A DNA stretch of 64,000 bases from Planctomycetota bacterium (GCA_024278955.1 JAJRSE010000012.1:1-64000), one strand, 5' to 3'. Positions 35,621 through 44,578 are shown, counted from the stretch's first letter. Numbers and translations are program-made. Notes: generated by a model from the letters alone, not told the origin.

Positions 35621-36041
35621 AACTTGCTCCAGAGAAAAAAAGCAAGACACGACGTTGAAGCCGTATCTAATTTTGGCGGGACACCTGATCCATCCATTAT
35701 TGCAAGAAAATCACCTGAAAGCTAGGCGGTCTGTTGAATAGACAGACGGTTGCAAAGTCGATATTTTGAACCACCAAGAGCGCCAAGAAAAAGAGGAAAA
35801 GACCTGGCGATCGTCTAGGAAGACCCTTGCGGGGGTTTTGCTTTCAGCACGGTATGCCCCTGGCATACCAGCGTGGTAACAGAAACACGTCCGTGCGACA
35901 AAGCCTAGATCGCGGGTACTACGGATTTACACAGAAAAGTTGGATTCGTATGGTCAAGGAGTATTGCAATGCTGTCACTTCTTTGATTTGCGAAAGTCCG
36001 CTTAATCGGTGTCCTCAGCGTTCTGTTTTTTGTGAGCCATT
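35621..36041. other. Intergenic region with a family C repeat
   Basis: No gene is supported. It holds the third family C copy and lies between divergent genes, so it must contain promoters for both sides. None stands out. Confidence 0.55.
35750..35819 (+). repeat. Dispersed repeat family C, copy 3
   Basis: 70 bases: TTGCAAAGTCGAT, TTTTGAACCACCAAGAGCGC, then CCTGGCGATCGTCTAG. It is a direct repeat of 30726-30795, about 5.0 kb away. Confidence 0.85.
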
Positions 36042-37064
36042 ATGTCAAGAAAAACTAATCGTCAGATCCAGCTCGCGGCTCGTCCGGAGGGCTTCCCTAA
36101 GGGAACTGATTTTCGCTTGGTTGAGCTGCCGATTCCTCCGGTTGCAGCGGGGCAGTTTTTGGTGCGGTCGATTTTTCTTTCTGTCGACCCCTATATGCGC
36201 GGGCGGATGAATGATCGTAAGTCGTATGTCGAGCCGCAAGAAATCGATAGGGTGATGGGTGGCGGTGTGGTGGGGGAAGTGGTCGAGTCGCAGAACGAGA
36301 AGTTCAACGTCGGAGACGTTGTCCTCGGCATGTTTGGCTGGCAAGAGTATGCCGTCTCAGATGGCAAAGAAGTACGGGTTGTCAAAACCGGGGCTGCTCC
36401 TAGCTCAACTGCCTTGGGAGTTCTAGGAATGCCAGGACTGACGGCTTATTGTGGCTTCCTCGATATTTGCAATCCTCAGGCGGGCGAAACGGTGGTCGTC
36501 TCTGGGGCAGCCGGCGCTGTCGGCTCTGTGGTGGGACAAATTGCGAAGATCAAAGGATGTCGAGTCGTAGGTGTCGCTGGGACAGATGCCAAGGTTGCTC
36601 ATTTGGTTAACGATCTTGGTTTCGACGCGGCGATGAACTACAAGAACACGGACGACTATTATGGCAAGCTGAAAGAGCTTTGCCCGGCGGGCATCGATTG
36701 CTACTTCGACAATGTTGGCGGGCCAATTACCGATGCCGTTTTCGGGCACCTAAACGAAAAAGGGCGTATTGCGATTTGTGGTCAGATCTCACAGTACAAC
36801 GCTCAACAGCTTGAGAAAGGGCCGCGGCTGCTTTGGAAGCTCATCGAAAAGCAAGCTAAGGTCGAAGGTTTTCTTGTTTTTCAATACGTCAGCCAATTTC
36901 GAGCGGCGAAGCAGCAGCTTAGCGATTGGGTTGAAAGTGGCGAGCTGAAGTATCGCGAGCGGATTGTCGAGGGCTTGGAAAACGCTCCCCGAGCGTTCTT
37001 TGAAATGCTGCAAGGAGAGAATATTGGGAAGCAACTCGTGAAAATCTCGGAGCCCTCGGTCTAG
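36042..37064 (+). CDS. NADP-dependent oxidoreductase, CurA-type (zinc-independent MDR)
   Basis: A 340-residue medium-chain reductase of the leukotriene-B4 dehydrogenase/curcumin-reductase group: SVDPYMRGRMND, VMGGGVVGEVVES, GMPGLTAYCGFLDI, the NADP loop VVVSGAAGAVGSVVGQIAK, and YFDNVGGPITDAV. It lacks the zinc-binding residues of alcohol dehydrogenases. Such enzymes reduce the double bond of alpha,beta-unsaturated ketones or acids. Its stop codon lies inside a family B hairpin element. The converging SDR gene lies within the same acyl-CoA-type neighbourhood. Confidence 0.93.
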   Translation: MSRKTNRQIQLAARPEGFPKGTDFRLVELPIPPVAAGQFLVRSIFLSVDPYMRGRMNDRKSYVEPQEIDRVMGGGVVGEVVESQNEKFNVGDVVLGMFGWQEYAVSDGKEVRVVKTGAAPSSTALGVLGMPGLTAYCGFLDICNPQAGETVVVSGAAGAVGSVVGQIAKIKGCRVVGVAGTDAKVAHLVNDLGFDAAMNYKNTDDYYGKLKELCPAGIDCYFDNVGGPITDAVFGHLNEKGRIAICGQISQYNAQQLEKGPRLLWKLIEKQAKVEGFLVFQYVSQFRAAKQQLSDWVESGELKYRERIVEGLENAPRAFFEMLQGENIGKQLVKISEPSV

Positions 37065-37169
37065 TGCTTTGTCATTATCAAAAAGTCGGGTGTGAGATGT
37101 CAGAAGTCGTTACTGAACAAGTCGTTCTGACATCCCACACCCGAAAATTAGCATTTGACAAAGCACTAG
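37061..37169. repeat. Nested hairpin element with family B ends
   Basis: The outer arms CTAGTGCTTTGTCA (37061-37074) and TGACAAAGCACTAG (37156-37169) are perfect inverted repeats. An inner 19-base pair of arms (37087-37105 with 37125-37143) matches at 18 positions. It fills the gap between convergent genes and supplies the stop codon of the CurA-type gene. It may also serve as terminator. Confidence 0.88.
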
Positions 37170-37176
37170 AGTTACT

Positions 37177-37932
37177 CTAGATCACCATTCCTCCATCGAC
37201 TTGCAACACCGCGCCGGTGGTAAAAGAGCTTGCATCGGAAGCGAGATAAATTGCCGCGCCGGTGAGCTCATCGGTTTCGCCAATGCGACCTAACGCCTTC
37301 TGCGACGTGACATGCTTCTCAACCTTTGGGTCAGCCCAAATTGCTTCGCTCAGTTTTGTTTTGATGAGACCTGGGCAAATCGCGTTAACACGAATTTTTT
37401 GCCTACCTAGCTCGCGAGCCATCGTTTTGGTCAGCATGAGAAGTGCTGCTTTGGAAATCGAGTAGATGCCTTGCTGGTCCAGCGCGATTAGCCCCGCGAT
37501 CGAAGAGACATTGATGATCGAGCCGCCATCCACCATCTGCTTGGCCGCTAGTTTTGAAAGCAGATAGGGCCCTTTGAGATTCACCTCCATGGTTTTGTCC
37601 CAAGCCGAGTCGGGAGAATCGATAATTGGTCCAGAGTAGACATTCGTTCCCGCGTTGTTTACCACAATATGCACGGTTCCGAAACGTTCGCGAGATGCTG
37701 CGAGTAGCTCTTCGAGCGAATCTCGTTTGCCGACATGAACCGTTTTTCCGAAGACCCGATCTCCATGCTCCTTTAGCTCAGTAAGTGCTTGGTCGACCCC
37801 TTCTTGCTTTCGGCTACAGATCGTAACCGCAGCACCGGCTTCTAGGAAGCCTTTCGCCATAGCAAGGCCAATGCCTCGAGTCGATCCGGTGATAATAGCA
37901 TTGCGTCCTGTTAGCGAAAATCGATCGTTCAT
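37177..37932 (-). CDS. SDR family oxidoreductase
   Basis: A 251-residue classical SDR: AIITGSTRGIGLAMAKGF, VVNNAGTNVYSG, INVSSIAGLIALDQQGIYSI, with Tyr-x-x-x-Lys in IYSISKAAL, and ASDASSFTTGAVLQVDGG. It belongs to the 3-oxoacyl-ACP reductase-like group and could oxidise a hydroxyacyl or related alcohol. It stands alone on the minus strand, facing the CurA-type gene, close to the acyl-CoA dehydrogenase cluster. Confidence 0.93.
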   Translation of the reverse strand: MNDRFSLTGRNAIITGSTRGIGLAMAKGFLEAGAAVTICSRKQEGVDQALTELKEHGDRVFGKTVHVGKRDSLEELLAASRERFGTVHIVVNNAGTNVYSGPIIDSPDSAWDKTMEVNLKGPYLLSKLAAKQMVDGGSIINVSSIAGLIALDQQGIYSISKAALLMLTKTMARELGRQKIRVNAICPGLIKTKLSEAIWADPKVEKHVTSQKALGRIGETDELTGAAIYLASDASSFTTGAVLQVDGGMVI

Positions 37933-38272
37933 GGGGTTATCTCAGTGAAAAAGTTGTCGTGTGAAAATAGAGTTGCTGGAAATTTTTGTAACCTCTCACG
38001 GGTGCAATGCATTCAATAAACCACCACCGAGAGCACAGGGGACACAGAGGATTAGAGTTTGAAACGAGCATGCCGTTTTTAAACACTATTTTTGTTGAAA
38101 CTGAGCAACCGTCCCGTTCTGATTTCAGTCAGTTTCAGTAGTTTCCTATACCAGTTTTTTCCTTTCGATGCCACTGCTTGAGGATCCTTTGCATGGTTCT
38201 CTGTGGTCTCGGCGCTCTCTGTGGTAAATTGCTTTTTATCAGATGGTTGTGAACGGTTGCGGAATTTTGAAC
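37933..38272. other. Intergenic region occupied by a family D element
   Basis: No gene is seen. An inverted-repeat element fills 38015-38230. Confidence 0.6.
38015..38230. repeat. Inverted-repeat element of CACAGAG arms (family D)
   Basis: The left arm 38015-38051 (AATAAACCACCACCGAGAGC, then GGACACAGAGGA) and the right arm 38195-38230 (GGTTCTCTGTGG, then GGTAAATT) are imperfect inverted repeats of about 36 bases. They enclose an AT-rich core of about 140 bases. Confidence 0.6.
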
Positions 38273-39343
38273 TTAGATCTTCCCCGTCTCGACGACACGA
38301 AGGCCCGTCTTTCCGAGTGACTCGACCATCAGGTTCAATTGAGCAAATCGTTGGTCCTGGGTTTTGCCTGCCGCAAAGCGGGCGTAAATTTGCTGGACAA
38401 TGACTGCGAGTTTGAAAAGTCCGAAGGCGTAATAAAATACGAGGTCGGGAAGTTCGATGTCAGCCGACTGTGCGTAGCGCTCTGCCAATTGCTGTCGCGT
38501 GAGGCTGCCGGGGAGCATCGTTGGACCAAACGCTCGCGCATGCTGCTCAGGAGGATCGTTGGGTTCGACCCAATAGGCGAGCGTCGAACCCAGATCCATC
38601 AGCGGATTGCCGAGGGTTGCCATCTCCCAATCGAGTACACCAAGAATGTTGGTGAGGTCGTTGGGGTCGAGCACAAGATTGTCGTATTTGTAATCGTTAT
38701 GAATAAGCGCTGGCGGTATCGCAGCCGGAAGATTCTCGGAAAGCCAGCCGCCCAAATTCTCCATGGCTAGGTTCAAATCGGTTTTTGCTTTGGCGTAGCG
38801 GCCAACCCAACCGTTGACCTGACGTTCGACATAACCTTCCGGGCGTCCGAGGTCGCCGAGTCCAGCTCTTTGATAATCAAGCTGGTGAAGCCTAGCCAAG
38901 TTGTCGACGAACGATTCGCAAAGCGTAGTAACAAGTCCTGGGGTCGCGATTAGCTCGTCGGGGGTGTTCGTTTTTCGTAGGACAACACCTCGCAGACGCT
39001 TCATCACGTAGAAATGACAGCCGAGAATCTGCTCGTCTTCGCACATGAGCAAGGGCTCAGGCGCAGGCGGGTACACAAGGTAGAGCTTCGATAGTACGCG
39101 ATACTCGCGGCCCATATCATGAGCCGATTTGACCGCATTGCCGATCGGCGGACGCCGGAGAACGAACTCCTGGTCTCCCATCCGGAGCAGGTAAGTCAGG
39201 TTAGAAAAACCGCTAGGGAATTGTTCGACGACCAAGGGACCGTTGGTCGCGGGGAGACGATCGATTAAATAGCTTTCAAGCCGAGCGACGTCGAGTTCTT
39301 CGCCCGTTCTGATCGGCACGGGTTCGTCAAATGGGGCATTCAT
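38273..39343 (-). CDS. Phosphotransferase family protein (APH fold, ACAD10/11- and LvaA-like)
   Basis: A 356-residue aminoglycoside-phosphotransferase-fold kinase. The N-lobe has GFSNLTYLLRMGDQEFVLRR. The catalytic loop is HNDYKYDNLVLDP and the metal-binding segment is VLDWEMATLGNPLMDLG. In ACAD10/11 and in the LvaA/LvaC system the same kinase fold phosphorylates 4-hydroxyacyl-CoA so that an acyl-CoA dehydrogenase-fold partner can rearrange it. Here the start overlaps the stop of the acyl-CoA dehydrogenase gene (ATGA), so the two are coupled. Function is inferred from fold and pairing. Confidence 0.92.
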   Translation of the reverse strand: MNAPFDEPVPIRTGEELDVARLESYLIDRLPATNGPLVVEQFPSGFSNLTYLLRMGDQEFVLRRPPIGNAVKSAHDMGREYRVLSKLYLVYPPAPEPLLMCEDEQILGCHFYVMKRLRGVVLRKTNTPDELIATPGLVTTLCESFVDNLARLHQLDYQRAGLGDLGRPEGYVERQVNGWVGRYAKAKTDLNLAMENLGGWLSENLPAAIPPALIHNDYKYDNLVLDPNDLTNILGVLDWEMATLGNPLMDLGSTLAYWVEPNDPPEQHARAFGPTMLPGSLTRQQLAERYAQSADIELPDLVFYYAFGLFKLAVIVQQIYARFAAGKTQDQRFAQLNLMVESLGKTGLRVVETGKI

Positions 39344-40554
39344 TTGAGTCGGTATCCATATTCCTTAAGGACTTGACGCGCGACAACTCGTTGATGGACT
39401 TCGTCAGGGCCGTCATAAATACGGGCAGAGCGTTCGTTTCGATAAAAGCTTTGCAATACCGTATCGTCTGAGATGCCTAGGGCACCGTGTACCTGGATTG
39501 CCCGATCGATAGTGTCGAGCATCGCACCCGCCGTATAGAACTTGATTGTAGAAATCTCAATCCGAGCATCTCGGGTCCCTACTTTGTCAATTTTCCAAGC
39601 AGCCTGAAGCACCATCAGCCGGGCAGCGTCGATTTGGGCACGGCTCTCAGCAATCCAGTTCTGAACCGTTTGGCGGCTTGCGAGCATTTCGCCAGGCGCA
39701 ATTTCGCGCGTCGTGGCTCGTCGGCACATAAGGTCGAGAGATCGCTCGGCGATGCCAATCCATCGCATGCAATGATGAATACGTCCAGCGCCAAGGCGGG
39801 CCTGTGCGATGGCAAACCCCGCGCCTTCTTCTCCAATACGATTGGTGAGAGGTACCCGCACGTTTTCGTACTTGATTTCGGCGTGACTCATCCAGTCGTC
39901 GCCCTCGTGGCCCATGCAGGGAATGTTGCGTACTCGATTAAATCCGGGAGCGTCGGAGGGCACAATAATTTGGCTTGCTCGTTTGTGAGGCGGCGAGTCG
40001 GGGTTGGTCACCGCCATCACGACGGCAAAACTCGCTCCGTCGGCAGACGTAGTAAACCACTTGTGCCCGTTGATTACGTAGGCGTCGCCGTCACGGACGG
40101 CCGTCGTTTCCATCCAAACTGGATTTGAGCCCGGTCGATTCGGTTCGGTCATCGAAAAACAACTGCGTTGCTCTCCCGCAAGAAGCGGTTGAAGCCAGCG
40201 CTGACGTTGCTCGTCGGTGCCAAATTCGAGGAGGATCTCCATATTACCCGCGTCGGGGGCCTGCGCACCAAAAACGTAGTGTCCGTAGGGGCTTCTGCCA
40301 AGCTCTTCGCTTACCATCGCATGGTCAAGAAATCCAAGTCCCATACCGCCATGCTCCTGCGGGATTTGTGGTAACCACATCCCCAGTTGGCGCACCCTAT
40401 CACGTTTCTCGTGGAGAAGAGGAATCAACTCGCGAAAGCTTTTCCCCTGATCTACTTTTTCGATCGGGTAGAGCTCTTCCGTGACGAACTCACGAACACG
40501 GGCAAGCGTCTCTTGAGATTGTTGAGAAATCGAAAAATCCATAGGAAGTTGCAT
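39340..40554 (-). CDS. Acyl-CoA dehydrogenase family protein (ACAD10/11- and LvaC-like)
   Basis: A 404-residue FAD-dependent acyl-CoA dehydrogenase. Typical blocks are CFSMTEPNRPGSNP, INGHKWFTTSADGASFAVVM, GRIHHCMRWIGIAERSLDLM, VHGALGISDDT and the C-terminal ARIYDGPDEVHQRVVARQVL. The ATG at 40554 is used; a second ATG at 40542 is equally good. The gene is 29 bases downstream of the histidine phosphatase stop and overlaps the kinase gene by four bases, which supports a shared hydroxyacyl-CoA pathway. Confidence 0.94.
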   Translation of the reverse strand: MQLPMDFSISQQSQETLARVREFVTEELYPIEKVDQGKSFRELIPLLHEKRDRVRQLGMWLPQIPQEHGGMGLGFLDHAMVSEELGRSPYGHYVFGAQAPDAGNMEILLEFGTDEQRQRWLQPLLAGEQRSCFSMTEPNRPGSNPVWMETTAVRDGDAYVINGHKWFTTSADGASFAVVMAVTNPDSPPHKRASQIIVPSDAPGFNRVRNIPCMGHEGDDWMSHAEIKYENVRVPLTNRIGEEGAGFAIAQARLGAGRIHHCMRWIGIAERSLDLMCRRATTREIAPGEMLASRQTVQNWIAESRAQIDAARLMVLQAAWKIDKVGTRDARIEISTIKFYTAGAMLDTIDRAIQVHGALGISDDTVLQSFYRNERSARIYDGPDEVHQRVVARQVLKEYGYRLK

Positions 40555-40583
40555 CCAGCAGAGACAGAGTATTCAGCGGAAGC

Positions 40584-41303
40584 CTAGCGATAGGTCCAGG
40601 CACTGGGGTCCGGTAAATGGGAAACAGAATTGAAGCAGTCGAGAGTAAAGCGTTCTCCGGAGAAGATCATCTGAGTGAGCGAAGCATTTCGCAATCGCCA
40701 GCCAGTTGCGATGGCCGATCGGTCGGTGCATCCGATCGCTCGTTGCAGGGCAATCGAAATTGGTCCTACCGAGGAGAATACCGCAATTCGGCGGCTTTGT
40801 CTTGTTGCCGTATTGGGAGATTCTAGTACACGCGAAATACCTCGGTTCACGCGGTTCTGGAAATCAAGCCACGATTCGACCCCAGGACGCGTTACTTTGG
40901 CTGAAATCCACAGCTCGGTGGCTGCTTCAAACAAAAACTGAAAGCGGCGGGCCGTTTCCTTTTTTCCTGGGGCGTTATCGAGAGATTTTACAAGGGAAGC
41001 AATCTCTGGGAACTCGCGGGCGAGCGAATCTCGATGCTCGATTACCAGTTGATCGACTTGATGCTCGTCAAACTCAGGAAGTTCGACAATTTCAGCTTGC
41101 CTATTCGCAGCAGCCATGGCATTTTCAGCCGTTTGGCGATGCCGCCGGCAGGGTCCGACGACTACCTCGCTGAAACAAGTACCTTGGCTTTTCCAATGTT
41201 CGCCTAAGAGCTGCGATTGCCGAAGGCCATGCTCCGAGAGTTGGTCGTAGTCTTTGCTGAAGAACGATGCCTGCGCATGCCGTATGAATGCGATGCTACC
41301 CAT
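40584..41303 (-). CDS. Histidine phosphatase family protein
   Basis: A 239-residue phosphoglycerate-mutase-fold protein. The first active-site motif is FIRHAQASF (phosphorylated His9), with Arg in VVGPCRRHRQTAENA. The second conserved histidine of the family (usually in a SHGG-like motif) is serine here, in AVFSSVGPISIAL. This variant occurs in family members encoded beside acyl-CoA dehydrogenases and APH-type kinases. It is the first gene of the three-gene operon and might remove phosphate from the kinase product. Activity is uncertain because of the missing histidine. Confidence 0.87.
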   Translation of the reverse strand: MGSIAFIRHAQASFFSKDYDQLSEHGLRQSQLLGEHWKSQGTCFSEVVVGPCRRHRQTAENAMAAANRQAEIVELPEFDEHQVDQLVIEHRDSLAREFPEIASLVKSLDNAPGKKETARRFQFLFEAATELWISAKVTRPGVESWLDFQNRVNRGISRVLESPNTATRQSRRIAVFSSVGPISIALQRAIGCTDRSAIATGWRLRNASLTQMIFSGERFTLDCFNSVSHLPDPSAWTYR

Positions 41304-41452
41304 AGTGGATCAACTCAGTAGTATTAGGGAGAGGGCAGGTGCCATAAGTTTGGAAATTGACAATTCTAACCAACCAACTTTAGAATGCCATCCGAACTTC
41401 CCCGGGGATAACTTTGCAAAAAGAGAAAATCTCAGACGAGAGTTCTGCCTCT

Positions 41453-41517
41453 AACGCGGTTTGACGCTGAAATGTCAGAGCGGTAACCGGGATACGTCTG
41501 TGCCACACGTACTAATC
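41453..41517 (+). repeat. Dispersed repeat family E, copy upstream of an SDR gene
   Basis: AACGCGGTTTGACGCTGAAA, then TGTCAGAGCGGTAACCGG, then a weaker block ending in CGTACTAA. It matches 18968-19032 in order and spacing and ends about 52 bases before the SDR start. Confidence 0.75.
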
Positions 41518-41569
41518 TCAACACGATAAAGGCGGTCTTGGCCATTGAAGCCTGGGCTCGAATGATAGA

Positions 41570-42352
41570 ATGAAGCTTGCTGACCAAGTCATTGTCGTGA
41601 CAGGAGGAGCGAACGGCATCGGGCGAGCACTTTGCGAGCGTTTTGCGCGCGAGTCGCCCCGGGCCATTGTGGTGGCGGATCTTGATTTTGAGAATGCGAA
41701 ACAAGTCGCAAGCGAAGTCGGCGGGTTGGCAGTCGCTTGCGATGTCGCGAAAGAGGATCAGATTCAACAACTCGTTGCTAAAACCGAGGCGGAATACGGC
41801 GCGGTCGATCTGTTTTGCGCCAACGCGGGCATTGTGTCGCGTGGCGGGCCCGAGATGCCCAACGACGAGTGGCAGCGTATCTTCGAGATCAACGTCATGT
41901 CGCACGTTTACAGTTCGCGAGCCGTAATACCTGGAATGTTTAAACGCGGCAGCGGCTATTTGCTTCACACAGCATCGGCGGCCGGCTTGCTTTCTGAAAT
42001 GAGTTCAGCCTCGTATGCCGTCACAAAACATGGCGCCGTGGCGCTGGCCGAGTGGCTCGCTTTTACTTATGGCGATCGCGGGATTAAAGTTTCTTGCCTT
42101 TGTCCGCAGGGGGTGCGGACTGATATGATCGCCGGTGACGATCCCGTTTCGAAAATGCTGCAAGCTACCGCCGTAGAACCCGAAATGTTAGCCGATATGG
42201 TAGTGCAATCGATCGAGGCAGAGGAATTTCTTATTCTACCTCATCCAGAAGTGTTGAAATATTTCCAGAATAAAGCGTCTGATTACGACCGTTGGCTCCG
42301 CGGCATGAAACGACTACGCGCCGGAATGTTTGGAGACAACACTAAAGTTTAA
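41570..42352 (+). CDS. SDR family oxidoreductase
   Basis: A 260-residue classical [53 protein letters not shown], and Tyr-x-x-x-Lys in [16 protein letters not shown]. It ends without the usual DGG tail. It is divergent from the histidine phosphatase operon. SDR genes accompany the kinase/acyl-CoA dehydrogenase pair in lva-type clusters, so it may act on the same hydroxyacyl substrate. The start has no strong Shine-Dalgarno. Confidence 0.92.
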   Translation: MKLADQVIVVTGGANGIGRALCERFARESPRAIVVADLDFENAKQVASEVGGLAVACDVAKEDQIQQLVAKTEAEYGAVDLFCANAGIVSRGGPEMPNDEWQRIFEINVMSHVYSSRAVIPGMFKRGSGYLLHTASAAGLLSEMSSASYAVTKHGAVALAEWLAFTYGDRGIKVSCLCPQGVRTDMIAGDDPVSKMLQATAVEPEMLADMVVQSIEAEEFLILPHPEVLKYFQNKASDYDRWLRGMKRLRAGMFGDNTKV

Positions 42353-42385
42353 GCTTGCCTCTCTGCTACTCGATACGCTGATCGC

Positions 42386-43189
42386 TTAAGGCCCTAGGAC
42401 TTTAAGTCCCAGTTTTTCATCCGGCTCGGCGAGCAGTAGATAGCCAGAGTGTCCTTTGTCTTGGACTTGATCTCCCCGAGCAATGTAATACTGCCCGTCG
42501 TCAAGGCCGACGATGCCGTAGCCACATTCAAAAGCATGGCGAGATCGCATCTTCAGATCGGACGTGGCAGTCAGGATTTGGTCTCCGTAGCAAGCAAACC
42601 ACCAGGTGTTTTCAGAAAAAGTAGCCCCTTGGATTCCTAAATGTGTGTGGCCGCTGGCTAAGATGTGTTTCTTGACGAATTGAAATTGGTCGTCAAATTC
42701 GTAAAGGTAGTTTTCCTCGATCTCGTGAGGCAGGCCGCTGACAACGAGGAAGCGGCCTTGATGTGTGGCCATTCCGCCAGCACCAAACTTAACTTGTGGT
42801 GTTTCGTGGCGAGTGATCTCCTCGAGGTTTTGTGTGTCATAGACGTAAACCCAAGAGTCGGCGTTTCCCTTGGGATCGTTGAAGCGGCCAAGATTGACTG
42901 CGACATAGATTTTTCCGTTTGCGTAGCAAAGATCGCCATGATGACTGACGACTGAGATCATTTGGAGTAGCTTTCCCTGGGAGTCTGTCTTCACGAGGGA
43001 AGTGGTGAAACACCAGTAGATATTTCGTTCATCGTCTAGGCAGATGCCTTGCAGGTGGCCAGGATAACGGCCTTCGCAATCGACCCGAGCCGGAAACTTC
43101 TCCGACGTTTTATTTGCCGAGAGCGGTTTCACGGAGAACAGTACAACCCAGGCGGCAACAAGACCGCAAGTGAATATCGAACGAATCAT
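42386..43189 (-). CDS. Secreted protein, probably beta-propeller, function unknown
   Basis: A 267-residue protein with a signal peptide (IFTCGLVAAWVVLFSVKPLSA). The mature part has recurring blade-like strands (GICLDDERNIYWCFTTSL, GDLCYANGKIYVAVNLG, SWVYVYDTQNLEEI, GATFSENTWWFACYGD), suggesting a small propeller of the NHL/SMP-30 type. I do not recognise a specific family. It lies 48 bases downstream of the ceramidase-like gene on the same strand and may share its transcript. Confidence 0.8.
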   Translation of the reverse strand: MIRSIFTCGLVAAWVVLFSVKPLSANKTSEKFPARVDCEGRYPGHLQGICLDDERNIYWCFTTSLVKTDSQGKLLQMISVVSHHGDLCYANGKIYVAVNLGRFNDPKGNADSWVYVYDTQNLEEITRHETPQVKFGAGGMATHQGRFLVVSGLPHEIEENYLYEFDDQFQFVKKHILASGHTHLGIQGATFSENTWWFACYGDQILTATSDLKMRSRHAFECGYGIVGLDDGQYYIARGDQVQDKGHSGYLLLAEPDEKLGLKVLGP

Positions 43190-43237
43190 TGCTAGAACTT
43201 TTTGGAAGTTGAATTAAGCAATTCAATCGGAAATCGA

Positions 43238-44578
43238 TCATTGCTCAGCTGCGATTTTTCCTGCCATGGTGTAGATGTTTATTAACGCACGGTTCATCAT
43301 TTTCTCGCCTGCTCCTACCTCAACCGGCGAGACGGCTGGGTCGGCGCCGTAGCCGCTTTCCGAGACGGCTTCGATCGTAGGGAAGTACAAATAGTGGTCG
43401 TTGCAGTAGCCAAAGAACAAAGTATGAGCAACGTACGATCGCTCTTTCAAGCGGTTGGCGTGGTTGCAGAAAAATTCGCCCGACCCGCCAACCAGAGCGA
43501 TTTTTTTGTTTAGCAAAATAGTATTCAGCTCGGGGGGGACACCTTCTAGCAACTCCCTCGAGAAACAACGGATCAGCTCGGGAAAAAACGCTTCGCCGTA
43601 AGAGTAGACAATCAACGGGTTCGAGAAGTCGACACGCGATTTGAAACGAAAACGATCGACACGCCCTTGGATCGAAGGTTTTTTCGGAGTTTCAGTTTTT
43701 GTCGCGGCAGACATTTCGAGAACAAGCTTTGCTAGGTGCTCGCCAAAGGCTTGTGGCCCTTTGACTCCTGCCGGAGCATTGACGCTCAGGTCGCCCGAGG
43801 CGCCTTGCATAAAGACACAACCGGCGTCCAACTCGCTTTCGACTTTGTCTTCCAAGAAACCAGGGTAGTCCGCAGAAAATTTTAGAATTTTCCCGTCGGT
43901 CATCACCGGGTGAGCCGCAAAATTAACCAGCACAGCAATCGGCTTGCCTTCACGCGCACCTTGGGCAGCGTCGAAACGGATAATCGCCAACATCGGATCA
44001 ACCGCTTTCGGTTGCCTTTTAGTATGCCGGTTACGGTTCAGCGACACATTTTTTTTGGTCACTCCAATGCGAGCGGCTTGAGCCGATTGGTCGGCTTCCA
44101 GAATCGCTTGAATAATCAGATCAGGGAGTTTTTTGTTGTACGCAACCGCAGCATCGAATTTTCCTTTGCCAAATCCCTTGTGATCAAGCAATTCAACGCA
44201 GGGTCCATGATGCGTATGGCTCCCGCTGATCATCACATGCTCGATACCTGCTCGCTCCGAGATCGCTTCACGGATTTTTTGCGTCATCGCTTGTGTTGGG
44301 CCGCGACCAAGATCAAGCCCGACAAGTGCCACTTTGTCCTTGCCCGCTTGAATCACAATCGCCTTGGCGTAGAGAGGGTGCAAGACTCCTGTCGAAAGCA
44401 TATCGTGCCGAGCACCGTACCCCCACATTGGCATAGCTGCTTTGGGAGTGATATCTTGTTTGGCGTAGCCGACGCGAAAAGAGGAATCGGCCGAATCACG
44501 GGTTGTCGCTCCTTCGAGACTTATTTGCGTAAGCAGCAAACCAATCAAGAGCGTCTCAAAGAGTATTTTGAAACTCAT
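43238..44578 (-). CDS. Neutral/alkaline ceramidase-type secreted hydrolase
   Basis: A 446-residue exported protein: signal segment FETLLIGLLLTQISLEGA, then the ceramidase N-domain start FRVGYAKQDITP and MWGYGARHDM. The metal-binding block is VMISGSHTHHGPCVELLDH, and another conserved block is VLVNFAAHPVMT. The stretch GCVFMQGASGDLSVN also fits the family. It is shorter than full ceramidases (about 650), lacking the C-terminal Ig-like domain, as is usual in planctomycete relatives. The true substrate is probably not ceramide and remains unknown. Confidence 0.9.
   Translation of the reverse strand: MSFKILFETLLIGLLLTQISLEGATTRDSADSSFRVGYAKQDITPKAAMPMWGYGARHDMLSTGVLHPLYAKAIVIQAGKDKVALVGLDLGRGPTQAMTQKIREAISERAGIEHVMISGSHTHHGPCVELLDHKGFGKGKFDAAVAYNKKLPDLIIQAILEADQSAQAARIGVTKKNVSLNRNRHTKRQPKAVDPMLAIIRFDAAQGAREGKPIAVLVNFAAHPVMTDGKILKFSADYPGFLEDKVESELDAGCVFMQGASGDLSVNAPAGVKGPQAFGEHLAKLVLEMSAATKTETPKKPSIQGRVDRFRFKSRVDFSNPLIVYSYGEAFFPELIRCFSRELLEGVPPELNTILLNKKIALVGGSGEFFCNHANRLKERSYVAHTLFFGYCNDHYLYFPTIEAVSESGYGADPAVSPVEVGAGEKMMNRALINIYTMAGKIAAEQ

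Noticed and set aside
35827-36210. 127-codon frame upstream of the CurA-type gene
   Set aside because: It overlaps the start of the CurA-type gene in another frame and shows no conserved sequence.
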